From: Lachnospiraceae bacterium UBA7160
Lineage (GTDB): Bacteria > Bacillota > Clostridia > Lachnospirales > Lachnospiraceae
DNA length: 5,895 nucleotides
Direction of reading: 5' to 3'
NCBI GenBank assembly: GCA_002491565.1
Contig: DKWE01000037.1
Location: 1 to 5,895, forward strand
Part shown: positions 1 through 5,823 of the stretch, in pieces
Layout of the letters: the number at the start of each line of letters is the position of its first letter
Numbering within the stretch: position 1 is the first letter of the stretch
The notes under the pieces: model-generated
Seen by the model: the letters and a program-made list of their open reading frames with translations, nothing else
Database searches by the model: none
What the model was told of the DNA's origin: nothing
Translations under genes and position numbers: made by a program

Positions 1-115
1 GGTCTACGCTCCGCTCCGGTCGGTGCTAAACGTGTGCCACCGGCACACAGCACCGCCAAATATCTATGCAAGCATGGCTACTTGGCTCGTTGCTCGCGGG
101 AATAAAGCGGCTGAG
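1..115. repeat. Probable dispersed intergenic repeat with a bulged hairpin
   Basis: No gene is visible here. Bases 21-27 (CGGTGCT) pair with 49-55 (AGCACCG), and 32-38 (GTGTGCC) pair with 42-48 (GGCACAC). This gives two stacked 7-bp helices with a 3-base loop (ACC) and a 4-base bulge (AAAC) on the left side. No T-run follows, so it is not a standard terminator on the plus strand. The flanks (CGCTCCGCTCCGGTC on the left, a GGCTCGTTGCTCGCGGG segment at 84-100) look like the GC-rich palindromic repeats scattered between genes in Lachnospiraceae. That resemblance is from memory and has not been searched. The pairing is seen directly; the repeat-family assignment and the right boundary are inference. 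Confidence 0.45.
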
Positions 116-136
116 TGAACAATGACCTTGTTAGGA

Positions 137-166
137 GAATATGGACGGGTAATCTGCTCATATGAT
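137..166 (+). promoter_or_regulatory. Candidate promoter of the amidase gene (sigma-G-like or weak sigma-A)
   Basis: GAATA at 137-141 is followed after 17 bases by CATATGA at 159-165. This is close to the forespore sigma-G pattern (GHATR, 17-18 bases, CATnnTA), with one mismatch in the -10. The same place contains TATGAT (161-166), a 5/6 match to a sigma-A -10 but without a good -35. Either would start transcription near 172, about 60 bases before the preferred start codon. Short motif matches like this occur often by chance. Confidence 0.25.
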
Positions 167-231
167 GTCATAAAAGATGGTATGGGGTGGAGTGTGCTTG
201 GAAAAGAGCAGACTCCCGGGAGAAATCATTC

Positions 232-1218
232 GTGTTGGATTTGAAGAAACTGGTCGAATGGTTACAGAAAGAGAAGATACTGCAGTACGGAATGGCATCG
301 CTGCTGCTCGTGTCAGCGCTGGTGCTGCCGGAGATCGCGCTTCGGAGGGCGGGCCGGGAAAGCAGTGCCATGCAGGCAGAGGCGGTGCAGGGAGAGAGTG
401 CGCAGAACACGCAGGGAAGCGGCATGCAGGGTGCTTCGGGAGAGAGTGCGCAGAATATGCAGGGAAGCGTCGTGCAGGGTGTCCAGGGAGACAGTGCGCA
501 GAATACACAGGGAAGCGTCGTGCAGGGTGCTTCGGGAGTTCGCGTACAGGGGACACAGGGAGACGATGCGCAGATGAGCCAGAATGGCACCGGTGATTTT
601 CAGACAGGCGAGAGCGGCGGATCCACAGAGCAGGCGGGTGAGCGTGGTACGGTCGTCCTCGATGCCGGTCACGGAGGTGATGATCCCGGCATGATCGGCA
701 GCAGCGGGATTAATGAGAAGGTGCTGAATCTGGTCTATGCGAAGAAGGTGGAGGCGCTGCTTTCGGAGGCGGGCTACCGTGTGGTGATGACGCGGACGAC
801 AGAGGATGGCCTGTATGACGCGGATGCCTCGCACAAGAAAGCGCAGGATATGCAGCGGCGCGTAGCAGTAATCGAGCAGGAGCAGCCGCTTCTGACAGTC
901 AGCATCCACCAGAACAGCTACCAGGACCCTGCCGTGTGCGGCCCGCAGGTCTTTTACTATGAGCATTCCGCGGAGGGCGAAAAGCTGGCGAAGAGTATCC
1001 AGGACAGTCTGAATGAAGAATTGGCGATCGCCCGCCCGCGTGTGCAGAAGGGGAATGCGACCTACTATATCCTAAAGCGTTCCAGGAGCACAACCGTAAT
1101 CGTCGAGTGCGGCTTCCTGTCGAATCCGGAGGAGGAGGCAAAGCTGCAGGAGGAGGATTATCAGGATCAGGTGGCACAGGCGATCTGCGACGGGGTGAGA
1201 AAGTATCTGGAGGAGTAG
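232..1218 (+). CDS. Membrane-anchored N-acetylmuramoyl-L-alanine amidase (Amidase_3, CwlD-like)
   Basis: Zinc amidase expected to cut the bond between N-acetylmuramic acid and the stem-peptide L-alanine in peptidoglycan, outside the membrane. From GTG 232 it is 328 residues. Residues 16-37 form a hydrophobic anchor (GMASLLLVSALVLP), 38-139 a Q/G/S-rich stalk with 16-residue repeats (56-103), and about 140-327 the catalytic domain. Zinc ligands are H147 (DAGHGG), E162 (INEK) and H226 (SIHQN); the catalytic glutamate is E292 (VECGFLSNPEE). All key residues are present, so it should be active. The catalytic core resembles CwlD, which helps make muramic-lactam in spore cortex, but the stalk makes that assignment uncertain. 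GTG 232 has GGGAGA at 218-223, 8 bases upstream. The frame stays open to GTG 187 (343 residues), which lacks a ribosome site. The NYN gene follows after 150 bases with its own promoter. Confidence 0.93.
   Translation: MLDLKKLVEWLQKEKILQYGMASLLLVSALVLPEIALRRAGRESSAMQAEAVQGESAQNTQGSGMQGASGESAQNMQGSVVQGVQGDSAQNTQGSVVQGASGVRVQGTQGDDAQMSQNGTGDFQTGESGGSTEQAGERGTVVLDAGHGGDDPGMIGSSGINEKVLNLVYAKKVEALLSEAGYRVVMTRTTEDGLYDADASHKKAQDMQRRVAVIEQEQPLLTVSIHQNSYQDPAVCGPQVFYYEHSAEGEKLAKSIQDSLNEELAIARPRVQKGNATYYILKRSRSTTVIVECGFLSNPEEEAKLQEEDYQDQVAQAICDGVRKYLEE
381..540 (+). repeat. 48-bp tandem repeat inside the amidase stalk
   Basis: Three full 48-bp copies begin at 397, 445 and 493, each opening with AGTGCGCAGAA, and a partial copy precedes them. 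Adjacent copies differ at about 8-9 of 48 positions. Each encodes 16 residues of the type SAQNxQGSxxQGxxGE/D. Copies 1 and 3 share the GASG ending while copies 2 and 3 share GSVVQG, a mosaic suggesting past recombination or slippage between copies. The unit is a multiple of three and contains no stop in several frames, which is why long spurious frames overlap it on both strands. A looser continuation (QGTQGDDAQ) follows to about 573. Confidence 0.9.
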
Positions 1219-1313
1219 GTAAAAAGCGGAGGAGAGGACAAAGGAGGAAACACAGACGGCCGTGAATAGCAACAAATGGGTGTATATTCTGTAGTCTATA
1301 TTAATTTTCCGGC

Positions 1314-1342
1314 TTGCAGGAAAGCGGTGTTAGAGGTACAAT
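1314..1342 (+). promoter_or_regulatory. Sigma-A-like promoter for the NYN gene
   Basis: TTGCAG (1314-1319) and TACAAT (1337-1342) are separated by exactly 17 bases. The -10 matches 5/6 and the -35 keeps TTG. The predicted start near 1349 leaves a short leader carrying the AGGAG at 1361-1365 just before ATG 1369. This suggests the NYN gene is transcribed independently of the amidase, although no clear terminator separates the two. Confidence 0.5.
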
Positions 1343-1368
1343 GAGACGGGGGGAAGAAAGAGGAGACA

Positions 1369-2301
1369 ATGGAAGAACGACATTTTGCACTATTAATTGA
1401 CGCGGACAACGTCTCGGCAAAGTACATTACACCGATTCTGACTGAGCTGTCCAAGTATGGTATCATTACGTATAAGCGGATTTACGGGGACTGGACGAGT
1501 ACGCTGCATTCTGCATGGAAAGAAGTGCTGCTGACCAATTCGATCACACCGATCCAGCAGTTCAGCTATACGACTGGCAAGAACGCGACGGATTCTGCGA
1601 TGATCATTGATGCGATGGATATTCTCTATACGACGAACGATGTGAATGGCTTTTGTATCGTATCGAGTGACAGCGATTTCACGCGCCTGGTGAGCAGGCT
1701 GCGCGAGAGCGGGAAAATGGTCATAGGGATGGGTGAGAATAAGACGCCGGAGCCATTCAGGAAAGCGTGTGATAAGTTTACAATTCTGGAGAATCTGCTG
1801 GTGGAGCAGGATCCGGGCACGGCGGAGCCGGAGGAACCGGAGGATGGCCTTAGCCGGGAGCGGATCGAGGATGAGATCATCAAGATTGTACTGGAGAATC
1901 AGGACAGCAATAAGGCGACTGGCCTTGGGGAAGTCGGAAGCCGTCTGGTCAGTCTGTATCCAGATTTTGACGTCCGCAGCTATGGCTACAATATGCTGTC
2001 GAAGTTCCTGGAGCAGTTCTCACGGATCCAGCTGGTGAAGCACGGCCATATCGTGAATGTGGCACTGCGGGAGAATGCCGGGTTGAAGGAGGACATCGAT
2101 GCCTATGTGCTGAACCTGGTGCGGTGTGCCGGCAAGGACGGCATGGAGCTGAGTATGATCGGGAACCGGGTGTATGAGAAGTATAAGGACTTCAAGATCC
2201 GGGACTATGGGTATGCGCAGTTTAATAAGTACGTGAAGAGTATTGACCATATCGTAGTCCGGCAGGAAGGTGCGAAGATGGTCGCGCGGTATGCGAAATA
2301 G
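1369..2301 (+). CDS. NYN (PIN-like, LabA/DUF88-type) putative ribonuclease with two OST-HTH/LOTUS-like domains
   Basis: 310 residues, predicted cytoplasmic with no signal or membrane segment. Residues 5-144 are an NYN domain with the acidic metal-site pattern of the PIN-like nuclease fold: D11 and D13 (LIDADN), D75 and D81 (ATDSAMIIDAMD), D101 and D103 (SSDSDF). The conserved blocks YKRIYGDW and IGMGENKTPEPF fit the LabA-like bacterial branch. An acidic linker (146-160) leads to two related modules, about 161-235 and 238-310, sharing Y-x-DF-x-[IV]-R-x-YGY (198-207 and 272-282). They fit the OST-HTH/LOTUS fold, which binds RNA in characterised eukaryotic proteins. An RNA-cleaving or RNA-processing role is inferred; the substrate is unknown. 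AGGAG (1361-1365) lies only 3 bases from ATG 1369, a short spacing, but no other start fits the conserved N-terminus. Confidence 0.93.
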   Translation: MEERHFALLIDADNVSAKYITPILTELSKYGIITYKRIYGDWTSTLHSAWKEVLLTNSITPIQQFSYTTGKNATDSAMIIDAMDILYTTNDVNGFCIVSSDSDFTRLVSRLRESGKMVIGMGENKTPEPFRKACDKFTILENLLVEQDPGTAEPEEPEDGLSRERIEDEIIKIVLENQDSNKATGLGEVGSRLVSLYPDFDVRSYGYNMLSKFLEQFSRIQLVKHGHIVNVALRENAGLKEDIDAYVLNLVRCAGKDGMELSMIGNRVYEKYKDFKIRDYGYAQFNKYVKSIDHIVVRQEGAKMVARYAK

Positions 2302-2318
2302 CGGAGAAACATCTTCTG

Positions 2319-2365
2319 CCACACTGCAAGCTTGGTATCCCGCTGCTTGCAGTGTGGTCTTTGAT
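2319..2365 (+). terminator. Rho-independent-type terminator after the NYN gene
   Basis: A perfect 13-bp stem pairs CCACACTGCAAGC (2319-2331) with GCTTGCAGTGTGG (2345-2357) around a 13-base loop. The T-rich tail TCTTTGATT follows on the plus strand, 18 bases after the NYN stop. Between convergent genes such a stem could also stop leftward transcripts, but the leftward tail (CAGAAGATGTTTC) is poor in U, so the main direction is rightward. Confidence 0.75.
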
Positions 2366-2403
2366 TGCCGTGCAGAATCTTCTGCCTGGCTGCTTTTTAT
2401 CTG

Positions 2404-2434
2404 AGAGCTGCTGCGTTAGAATGTCAGCAGCTCT
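2404..2434. other. Hairpin spanning the stop codon of the beta-propeller gene
   Basis: AGAGCTGCTG (2404-2413) pairs perfectly with CAGCAGCTCT (2425-2434) around an 11-base loop. The leftward gene's stop codon (2416-2418 read on the minus strand) falls in the loop. On the plus strand TGTTTC follows, so it could back up the NYN terminator. On the minus strand an A-rich tract follows, so there it could act as a 3'-end stabiliser but not a classic terminator. The stem is seen directly; its role is inferred. Confidence 0.5.
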
Positions 2435-4710
2435 TGTTTCGTCCAGCCGTTCTCCATATCGAATGGAACGACGAAGGTGTTTCCAGCGAGGTACAGGATA
2501 TTGCCGATGTACAGCCCGCGCATTGTGTAGTGGTTGGCTGCTCCGGAGAGATCATCTGTATAGAAGTCATAGATCAGCTCCCGGGTGAAGCCCTCATCAA
2601 TGTGGTATGAATAGACAAGATAGCGGTTATCACAGTAGAAGCCAATCACGTTCTTCTCGGGATCGACGAGGATCTCTTTATAGTTCTCGATCGCAGGGCA
2701 CCAGGTGATGCCTGGCAGGATCGTACGGCTGACCTCTGTGACGTTTGCCGGATCCGATATATCGAACATCGAGAGCTTCAGACCGGACGTGATGCCGGTA
2801 GTTTCGTCCGCCTCATAGCCGATGCCGAGCAGGAGGTTTTCTCCGTAAAAGTGAAGATAGGAGGAGAAGCCGCTGACCTTCAGCTCGCCGAGGATCTTCG
2901 GATTTGTCGGATCGGAGAGATCGACGGAGAAGAGCGGGTCAGTCTGCCGGAAGGTCACGAAATAGCCGGTGTCTCCGAGGAACCGCGCTGACCGGATGGT
3001 CTCGCCCTTGCCGAGATCGTCGATCACAGAGAGTTGGCGCAGAGATTCATCCAGCACATACAGGGAATTCCATTCTTCATAATTCTCATCATAGTACGTC
3101 GATACGACGCGCAGGCAGCCCTTGTACTCATTCATCGAGAAGGAGTTGTTCAGATAACCTTTGACGGAACCGGCCACAACGCCTGTGATCTGGCCATTTT
3201 CATAGTGAAATTTCGTGATTCCGGTCGTGGTCTCATTTCTCCGGTAGCTTTCCTCCGCGATGTAGATGTTTTCCGCGCTGACGTAGAAATGGTCGGCAGC
3301 GGAGACGAGCACCTTCTGGTCAAGCACACGTTCCGGGTGGGTCAGATCGACGGAGGCGATGATGAGGTAATTCTGCCTGGAGGGCAGCTCCGGGAGGTAA
3401 AAATCATCGGCGGGGATCGATTCACCATTAATGCGCGGCACGATGGTGCTTTCTTCGTACGTATCCGCAATGTATGGATAGTAGCCGGTGAACAGGTACA
3501 TATAGTTTCCGACCTTGCGGGAATCTGAATAGAAGCCCTCCTGATTCAGCGTGCCGGTAAGCACCGGATGGCTGCGGTCGGTGATATCCCAGGTATAGAG
3601 TACGGTCATATCCTTCGTGGAGCTGTAATAGATATCCTCGTCATTTTCCAGAAAGGTCTGCCGTCCTTCTGCGATGATGCTCAATGTGTTTCCGTCAAGA
3701 TACATTTCTCGGATAGCCGAGTAGGACAGTCCGGAGGTATCGAGCGGGGTGGTGCTCATGAGTGTAAGGGAAGTACCGTCCGCCTTGACGATTGCGAAGG
3801 AGAGGTTTTCCTTTAAAATGTAGATATAGGTGCCATCTGTCTTGACGATATCGCCCTCATCGACTCCGAGCTCCTGCAGGTTCGTCACGGAATAATCTGC
3901 AGAGGCAGCGCTGTCTGATACAGCGTTTTCGACTATGACATCCTCCATCTCGGCCACGCCGACTTCCCCGCCGCGGGCCATCTGGGAACCAGAGATGGAG
4001 GCTCCGTCAGTGGGAACTGCATAGTCGGCCGCTGCACCGCTGTCGTAGGACTTGATGGAGCCGAAGAGAGAGTGCAGGGTGTCATAGACCTGCTGATACG
4101 TCTCAGCATAGCGGAATGCGTCGTAGATGTCCTCGTAGGAGGAGGCCGACGGGGTCAGACCGGTGGACTCGTCTGCGTCTGTTCCATCTGTTTCTGTCTC
4201 CTGATCAGCTTTCGCGCCGGCTGATACGACAGAGCTTCCTGCGATGGTTTGTTCCGGATCGTTTGCCTCTGTCGGTTCTGCTGCGTTTTCAGCTGCAGCT
4301 TGCTCTGTGGAAGCTTCTGCTGTCTGTGCCGTTTCCGCGCCGCCTGCCGCACTGACCTTCGTGTCCTGGCTGGTTTCTGGACCGTCAGTTTCCTCCTCTG
4401 TCTGAGGCAGGATCATGACCTGGTCTTCCTGCTGCGGGACCGACGCCTGATTCTCCTTCAGGCTGGAGATCTGATTTGACTGCCACAGTACGGTGATGCC
4501 AAGCACGAAAACTGCGGCGATGCTGCCATAACGTGCGAGATAGCGGTAGAATTTTTTCGAGGTGTTCTTTTTGGGGGCGACTTCTGATGCAGAGGTACTT
4601 TGTGCTCCCGCCTTCAGCATTGCCTCGATCGCATCCGGTTTCAGGGAATCCGGCGGGGTGACAGACTCTGCTTCCTGTTTCAAAAGCTCAAGCAATTCCT
4701 TTTCTTTCAT
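2416..4710 (-). CDS. Membrane-anchored extracellular beta-propeller protein, putative regulator of the adjacent sigma factor
   Basis: 764 residues from ATG 4710. Order: a cytoplasmic tail of about 57 residues starting MKEKELLELLKQE; a basic stretch (KKFYRYLARYG); one transmembrane helix at about 61-76 (YGSIAAVFVLGITVLW); an A/E/T-rich acidic stalk (about 90-185); then a large domain. GVDEGDIVKTDG (282-293) and the DPLFSVDLSDPTNPK to YLHFYGENLLLGIG region (591-631) are typical of the Beta_propel family of secreted propellers (PF09826, assigned from memory). Positive charges before the helix put the propeller outside the cell. Its place behind an ECF sigma gene and its short N-terminal tail suggest an anti-sigma or sensor role, but no classic zinc-binding anti-sigma motif (HxxxCxxC) is present. 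ATG 4722 is a 4-codon longer alternative but abuts AAAGG with no spacing; for ATG 4710 AAAGGA is 11 bases away, so both are imperfect. It ends in the convergent 3' region facing the NYN gene. Confidence 0.9.
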   Translation of the reverse strand: MKEKELLELLKQEAESVTPPDSLKPDAIEAMLKAGAQSTSASEVAPKKNTSKKFYRYLARYGSIAAVFVLGITVLWQSNQISSLKENQASVPQQEDQVMILPQTEEETDGPETSQDTKVSAAGGAETAQTAEASTEQAAAENAAEPTEANDPEQTIAGSSVVSAGAKADQETETDGTDADESTGLTPSASSYEDIYDAFRYAETYQQVYDTLHSLFGSIKSYDSGAAADYAVPTDGASISGSQMARGGEVGVAEMEDVIVENAVSDSAASADYSVTNLQELGVDEGDIVKTDGTYIYILKENLSFAIVKADGTSLTLMSTTPLDTSGLSYSAIREMYLDGNTLSIIAEGRQTFLENDEDIYYSSTKDMTVLYTWDITDRSHPVLTGTLNQEGFYSDSRKVGNYMYLFTGYYPYIADTYEESTIVPRINGESIPADDFYLPELPSRQNYLIIASVDLTHPERVLDQKVLVSAADHFYVSAENIYIAEESYRRNETTTGITKFHYENGQITGVVAGSVKGYLNNSFSMNEYKGCLRVVSTYYDENYEEWNSLYVLDESLRQLSVIDDLGKGETIRSARFLGDTGYFVTFRQTDPLFSVDLSDPTNPKILGELKVSGFSSYLHFYGENLLLGIGYEADETTGITSGLKLSMFDISDPANVTEVSRTILPGITWCPAIENYKEILVDPEKNVIGFYCDNRYLVYSYHIDEGFTRELIYDFYTDDLSGAANHYTMRGLYIGNILYLAGNTFVVPFDMENGWTKQELLTF

Positions 4711-4816
4711 ATATAAAGTCATCCTTTCTCAATTCTTCGCCCGGCGGCCTGCGCCAGAGAAGAGCTTCATGGGTTATGCAGTTGAAATAATGGTCCTCCG
4801 CTTCCTGTGACGCGTA

Positions 4817-4845
4817 GTAATAGGAATGTCATGCAGCGGCGGCAA
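4817..4845 (-). promoter_or_regulatory. Candidate promoter for the beta-propeller gene
   Basis: Read leftward, TTGCCG (4845-4840) and TATTAC (4822-4817) are 17 bases apart, each a 4/6 match to sigma-A boxes. This would start the propeller mRNA about 100 bases before its start codon and let it be expressed apart from the sigma gene. The match is weak. No shared ECF-type promoter (GAAC ... CGTC) was found here and upstream of the sigma gene. Confidence 0.25.
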
Positions 4846-4868
4846 TGCATATCTGTTTTCTGCGCCGC
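4836..4868. other. GC hairpin between the sigma and propeller genes
   Basis: GCGGCG (4836-4841) pairs with CGCCGC (4863-4868); after a one-base bulge, CA (4843-4844) pairs with TG (4861-4862). It lies about 54 bases beyond the sigma stop in the direction of transcription and overlaps the candidate -35 at 4840-4845. No U-run follows, so it is not a clear terminator. It could modulate read-through or protect the upstream message. Confidence 0.3.
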
Positions 4869-4921
4869 GGAGTCATATTGGAGTCAGACAGAGAGCGCTG
4901 TTTTATGGCTGTTTCGTGCAG

Positions 4922-5422
4922 CTACGAAAGTGCCAGCTCCAGCTTCCGGAGTGCGCGGCTCTGGCGGGAGCGGACAGTGTTAGCATTCATGCCGAGCAGC
5001 TGCGCTGTCTCCTGGCTGGAATATCCGGCGATGACGTTCATTGAGAGAATCATCCGGTCCTCCCAGGGCAGAGCTGCGAACGCCCGCTGCACATCCACGC
5101 GCTGTGCGAGGTCCGTATCCGTGCCGCCCAGCTCGTCCGAAAGTTCATCAGGGGCATTTGCGTACTGCTGGATTTTTCTTTTACATTTTGCAGACAGGAT
5201 GCGGAACATCCAGGCCTTAAACGCGTTTGCGTCCCGGAGCGTTCCGATCTGTGCAAACGCATCCATGACCGCTTCGCTTACCGCGTCCTCCGCGTCCTGC
5301 CGCGAGCGCAGGGTGAAGACGGCGAAGCGATACAAATCCTTGTAAATCATCTCATAGAGCCGGGCAAAGGCGTGCGCATCGCCCTTCCTCGCCAGTCTGA
5401 CGAGCTCTGTATTATCCTTCAT
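4922..5422 (-). CDS. ECF-type RNA polymerase sigma factor (sigma-70 family)
   Basis: 166 residues, the usual length for an extracytoplasmic-function sigma factor, which directs RNA polymerase to a dedicated promoter set. Region 2 spans about 10-80: DAHAFARLYEMIYKDLYRFA, then the DAEDAV core-binding helix (43-48) and LRDANAFKAWMFRIL (62-76). Region 4 spans about 112-163: FAALPWEDRMILSM followed by the helix-turn-helix YSSQETAQLLGMNANTVRSR, which contacts the -35. Both regions are intact, and no region 3 or C-terminal extension is present. ATG 5422 has an excellent ribosome site, AAAGGAG at 5435-5429, six bases upstream. The propeller gene begins 211 bases downstream in the same direction, which suggests a sigma and membrane-regulator pair. 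A promoter for this gene is not clear; candidates lie up to 400 bases upstream. The ECF subgroup cannot be set by eye. Confidence 0.95.
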   Translation of the reverse strand: MKDNTELVRLARKGDAHAFARLYEMIYKDLYRFAVFTLRSRQDAEDAVSEAVMDAFAQIGTLRDANAFKAWMFRILSAKCKRKIQQYANAPDELSDELGGTDTDLAQRVDVQRAFAALPWEDRMILSMNVIAGYSSQETAQLLGMNANTVRSRQSRALRKLELALS

Positions 5423-5446
5423 GAGTTTCTCCTTTCCTTGAAAAGC

Positions 5447-5458
5447 GGAACCGGTTTC
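5447..5458. promoter_or_regulatory. Near-palindrome upstream of the sigma ribosome site
   Basis: GGAACCGGTTTC contains the perfect 8-bp palindrome AACCGGTT (5449-5456) and one further matched pair (5447/5458). It lies 11 bases upstream of the AAAGGAG ribosome site of the sigma gene, a position where a dimeric repressor could act. Twelve-base near-palindromes arise by chance, so this is only a candidate operator. Confidence 0.2.
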
Positions 5459-5543
5459 TGACGCTTCTGCTTATAAGTGTCCGGCTGACAGCGGATTGTT
5501 GCGCCAGAGTGAGAAAAATTTGCAGCCAGGCGGAATTTCTGCA

Positions 5544-5651
5544 GACGGTGGAGCAGTGCGGTTCAGCGGAGCCTCTGTAGACGGTGGAGCAGCGCGGTTC
5601 AGCGGAGTCTCTGTAGACGGTGGAGCAGCGCGGTTCAGCGGAGTCTCTGCT
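5544..5651. repeat. 36-bp tandem repeat (minisatellite), three copies
   Basis: Copies start at 5544, 5580 and 5616, each opening GACGGTGGAGCAG. Copy 1 differs from copy 2 at two positions (5557, 5572); copies 2 and 3 are identical except for the last two bases. A partial copy (TTCTGCA) precedes. The near-identity points to recent duplication. The array sits about 120-230 bases upstream of the sigma start, probably in its leader or promoter region. The unit is a multiple of three and stays open in both directions (VDGGAARFSGVS rightward, ETPLNRAAPPST leftward), but neither frame is convincing as a gene. Confidence 0.92.
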
Positions 5652-5710
5652 GCCAGTGTATCAGTACCGGGAGCATCCTGCAAGAGCTCCCCAGTACCAT
5701 CCACTTCATA

Positions 5711-5753
5711 GATACCTTGGGAAAAGACCTATAAGGAGCCATCCCAAGATATC
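5711..5753 (-). other. Putative RNA stem in the sigma leader
   Basis: GATACCTTGGG (5711-5721) faces CCCAAGATATC (5743-5753) around a 21-base loop that itself contains CCTATAAGG. On the plus strand one pair (5715/5749) is a C-A mismatch. In leftward RNA the same position is a G-U wobble, so the stem is a continuous 11 bp only in that direction. This favours a leftward leader RNA structure. No U-run follows, so it is not a simple terminator. Confidence 0.4.
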
Positions 5754-5782
5754 GGGCTTCCTAAAACTTAATTTATTCTTTC

Positions 5783-5811
5783 TTGCAGTTCCAGGCGAAA
5801 AACGGTATAAT
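5783..5811 (+). promoter_or_regulatory. Strong sigma-A-like promoter reading out of the window
   Basis: TTGCAG (5783-5788) and a perfect TATAAT (5806-5811) are separated by exactly 17 bases, with A/T-rich sequence upstream. Transcription should start near 5818 and run rightward past the window edge. The gene or RNA it serves is not visible. A 20-codon frame starts at ATG 5820, almost at the predicted start point. Confidence 0.6.
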
Positions 5812-5823
5812 CGTAAAAAATGT

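Noticed and set aside
141..152. AGGAG at 133-137 followed by ATG GAC GGG TAA
   Set aside because: A three-residue frame with only 3 bases of spacing; no basis for calling it a leader peptide.
177..596. 139-codon rightward frame starting at ATG 177
   Set aside because: Out of frame with the amidase and kept open only by the repeat; no ribosome site and no recognisable domain.
313..966. 217-codon leftward open frame opposite the amidase gene
   Set aside because: It is a shadow of the 48-bp repeats and GC-rich coding sequence; the plus-strand frame has all Amidase_3 catalytic motifs.
1240..1294. Strong AAAGGAGG (1240-1247) followed by a 10-codon frame from GTG 1262
   Set aside because: The spacing of 14 bases is too long and the frame is tiny; the purine-rich stretch is probably incidental.
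5456..5466. GCGTCA and GAAACC elements near both leftward genes as an autoregulated ECF promoter
   Set aside because: The -35-like and -10-like pieces are not in the right order or at a 16-17 base spacing in either upstream region.
5544..5651. CRISPR array
   Set aside because: The 36-bp units are directly adjacent with no unique spacers, so this is a tandem repeat.
5471..5704. 77-codon leftward frame with 12-residue repeats just upstream of the sigma gene
   Set aside because: It starts at GTG without a convincing ribosome site, and both differences between repeat copies 1 and 2 change the residue; the openness follows from the 36-bp period.
5496..5711. 71-codon rightward frame across the same repeat
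   Set aside because: TTG start without a clear ribosome site, no domain, and the same repeat-driven openness.
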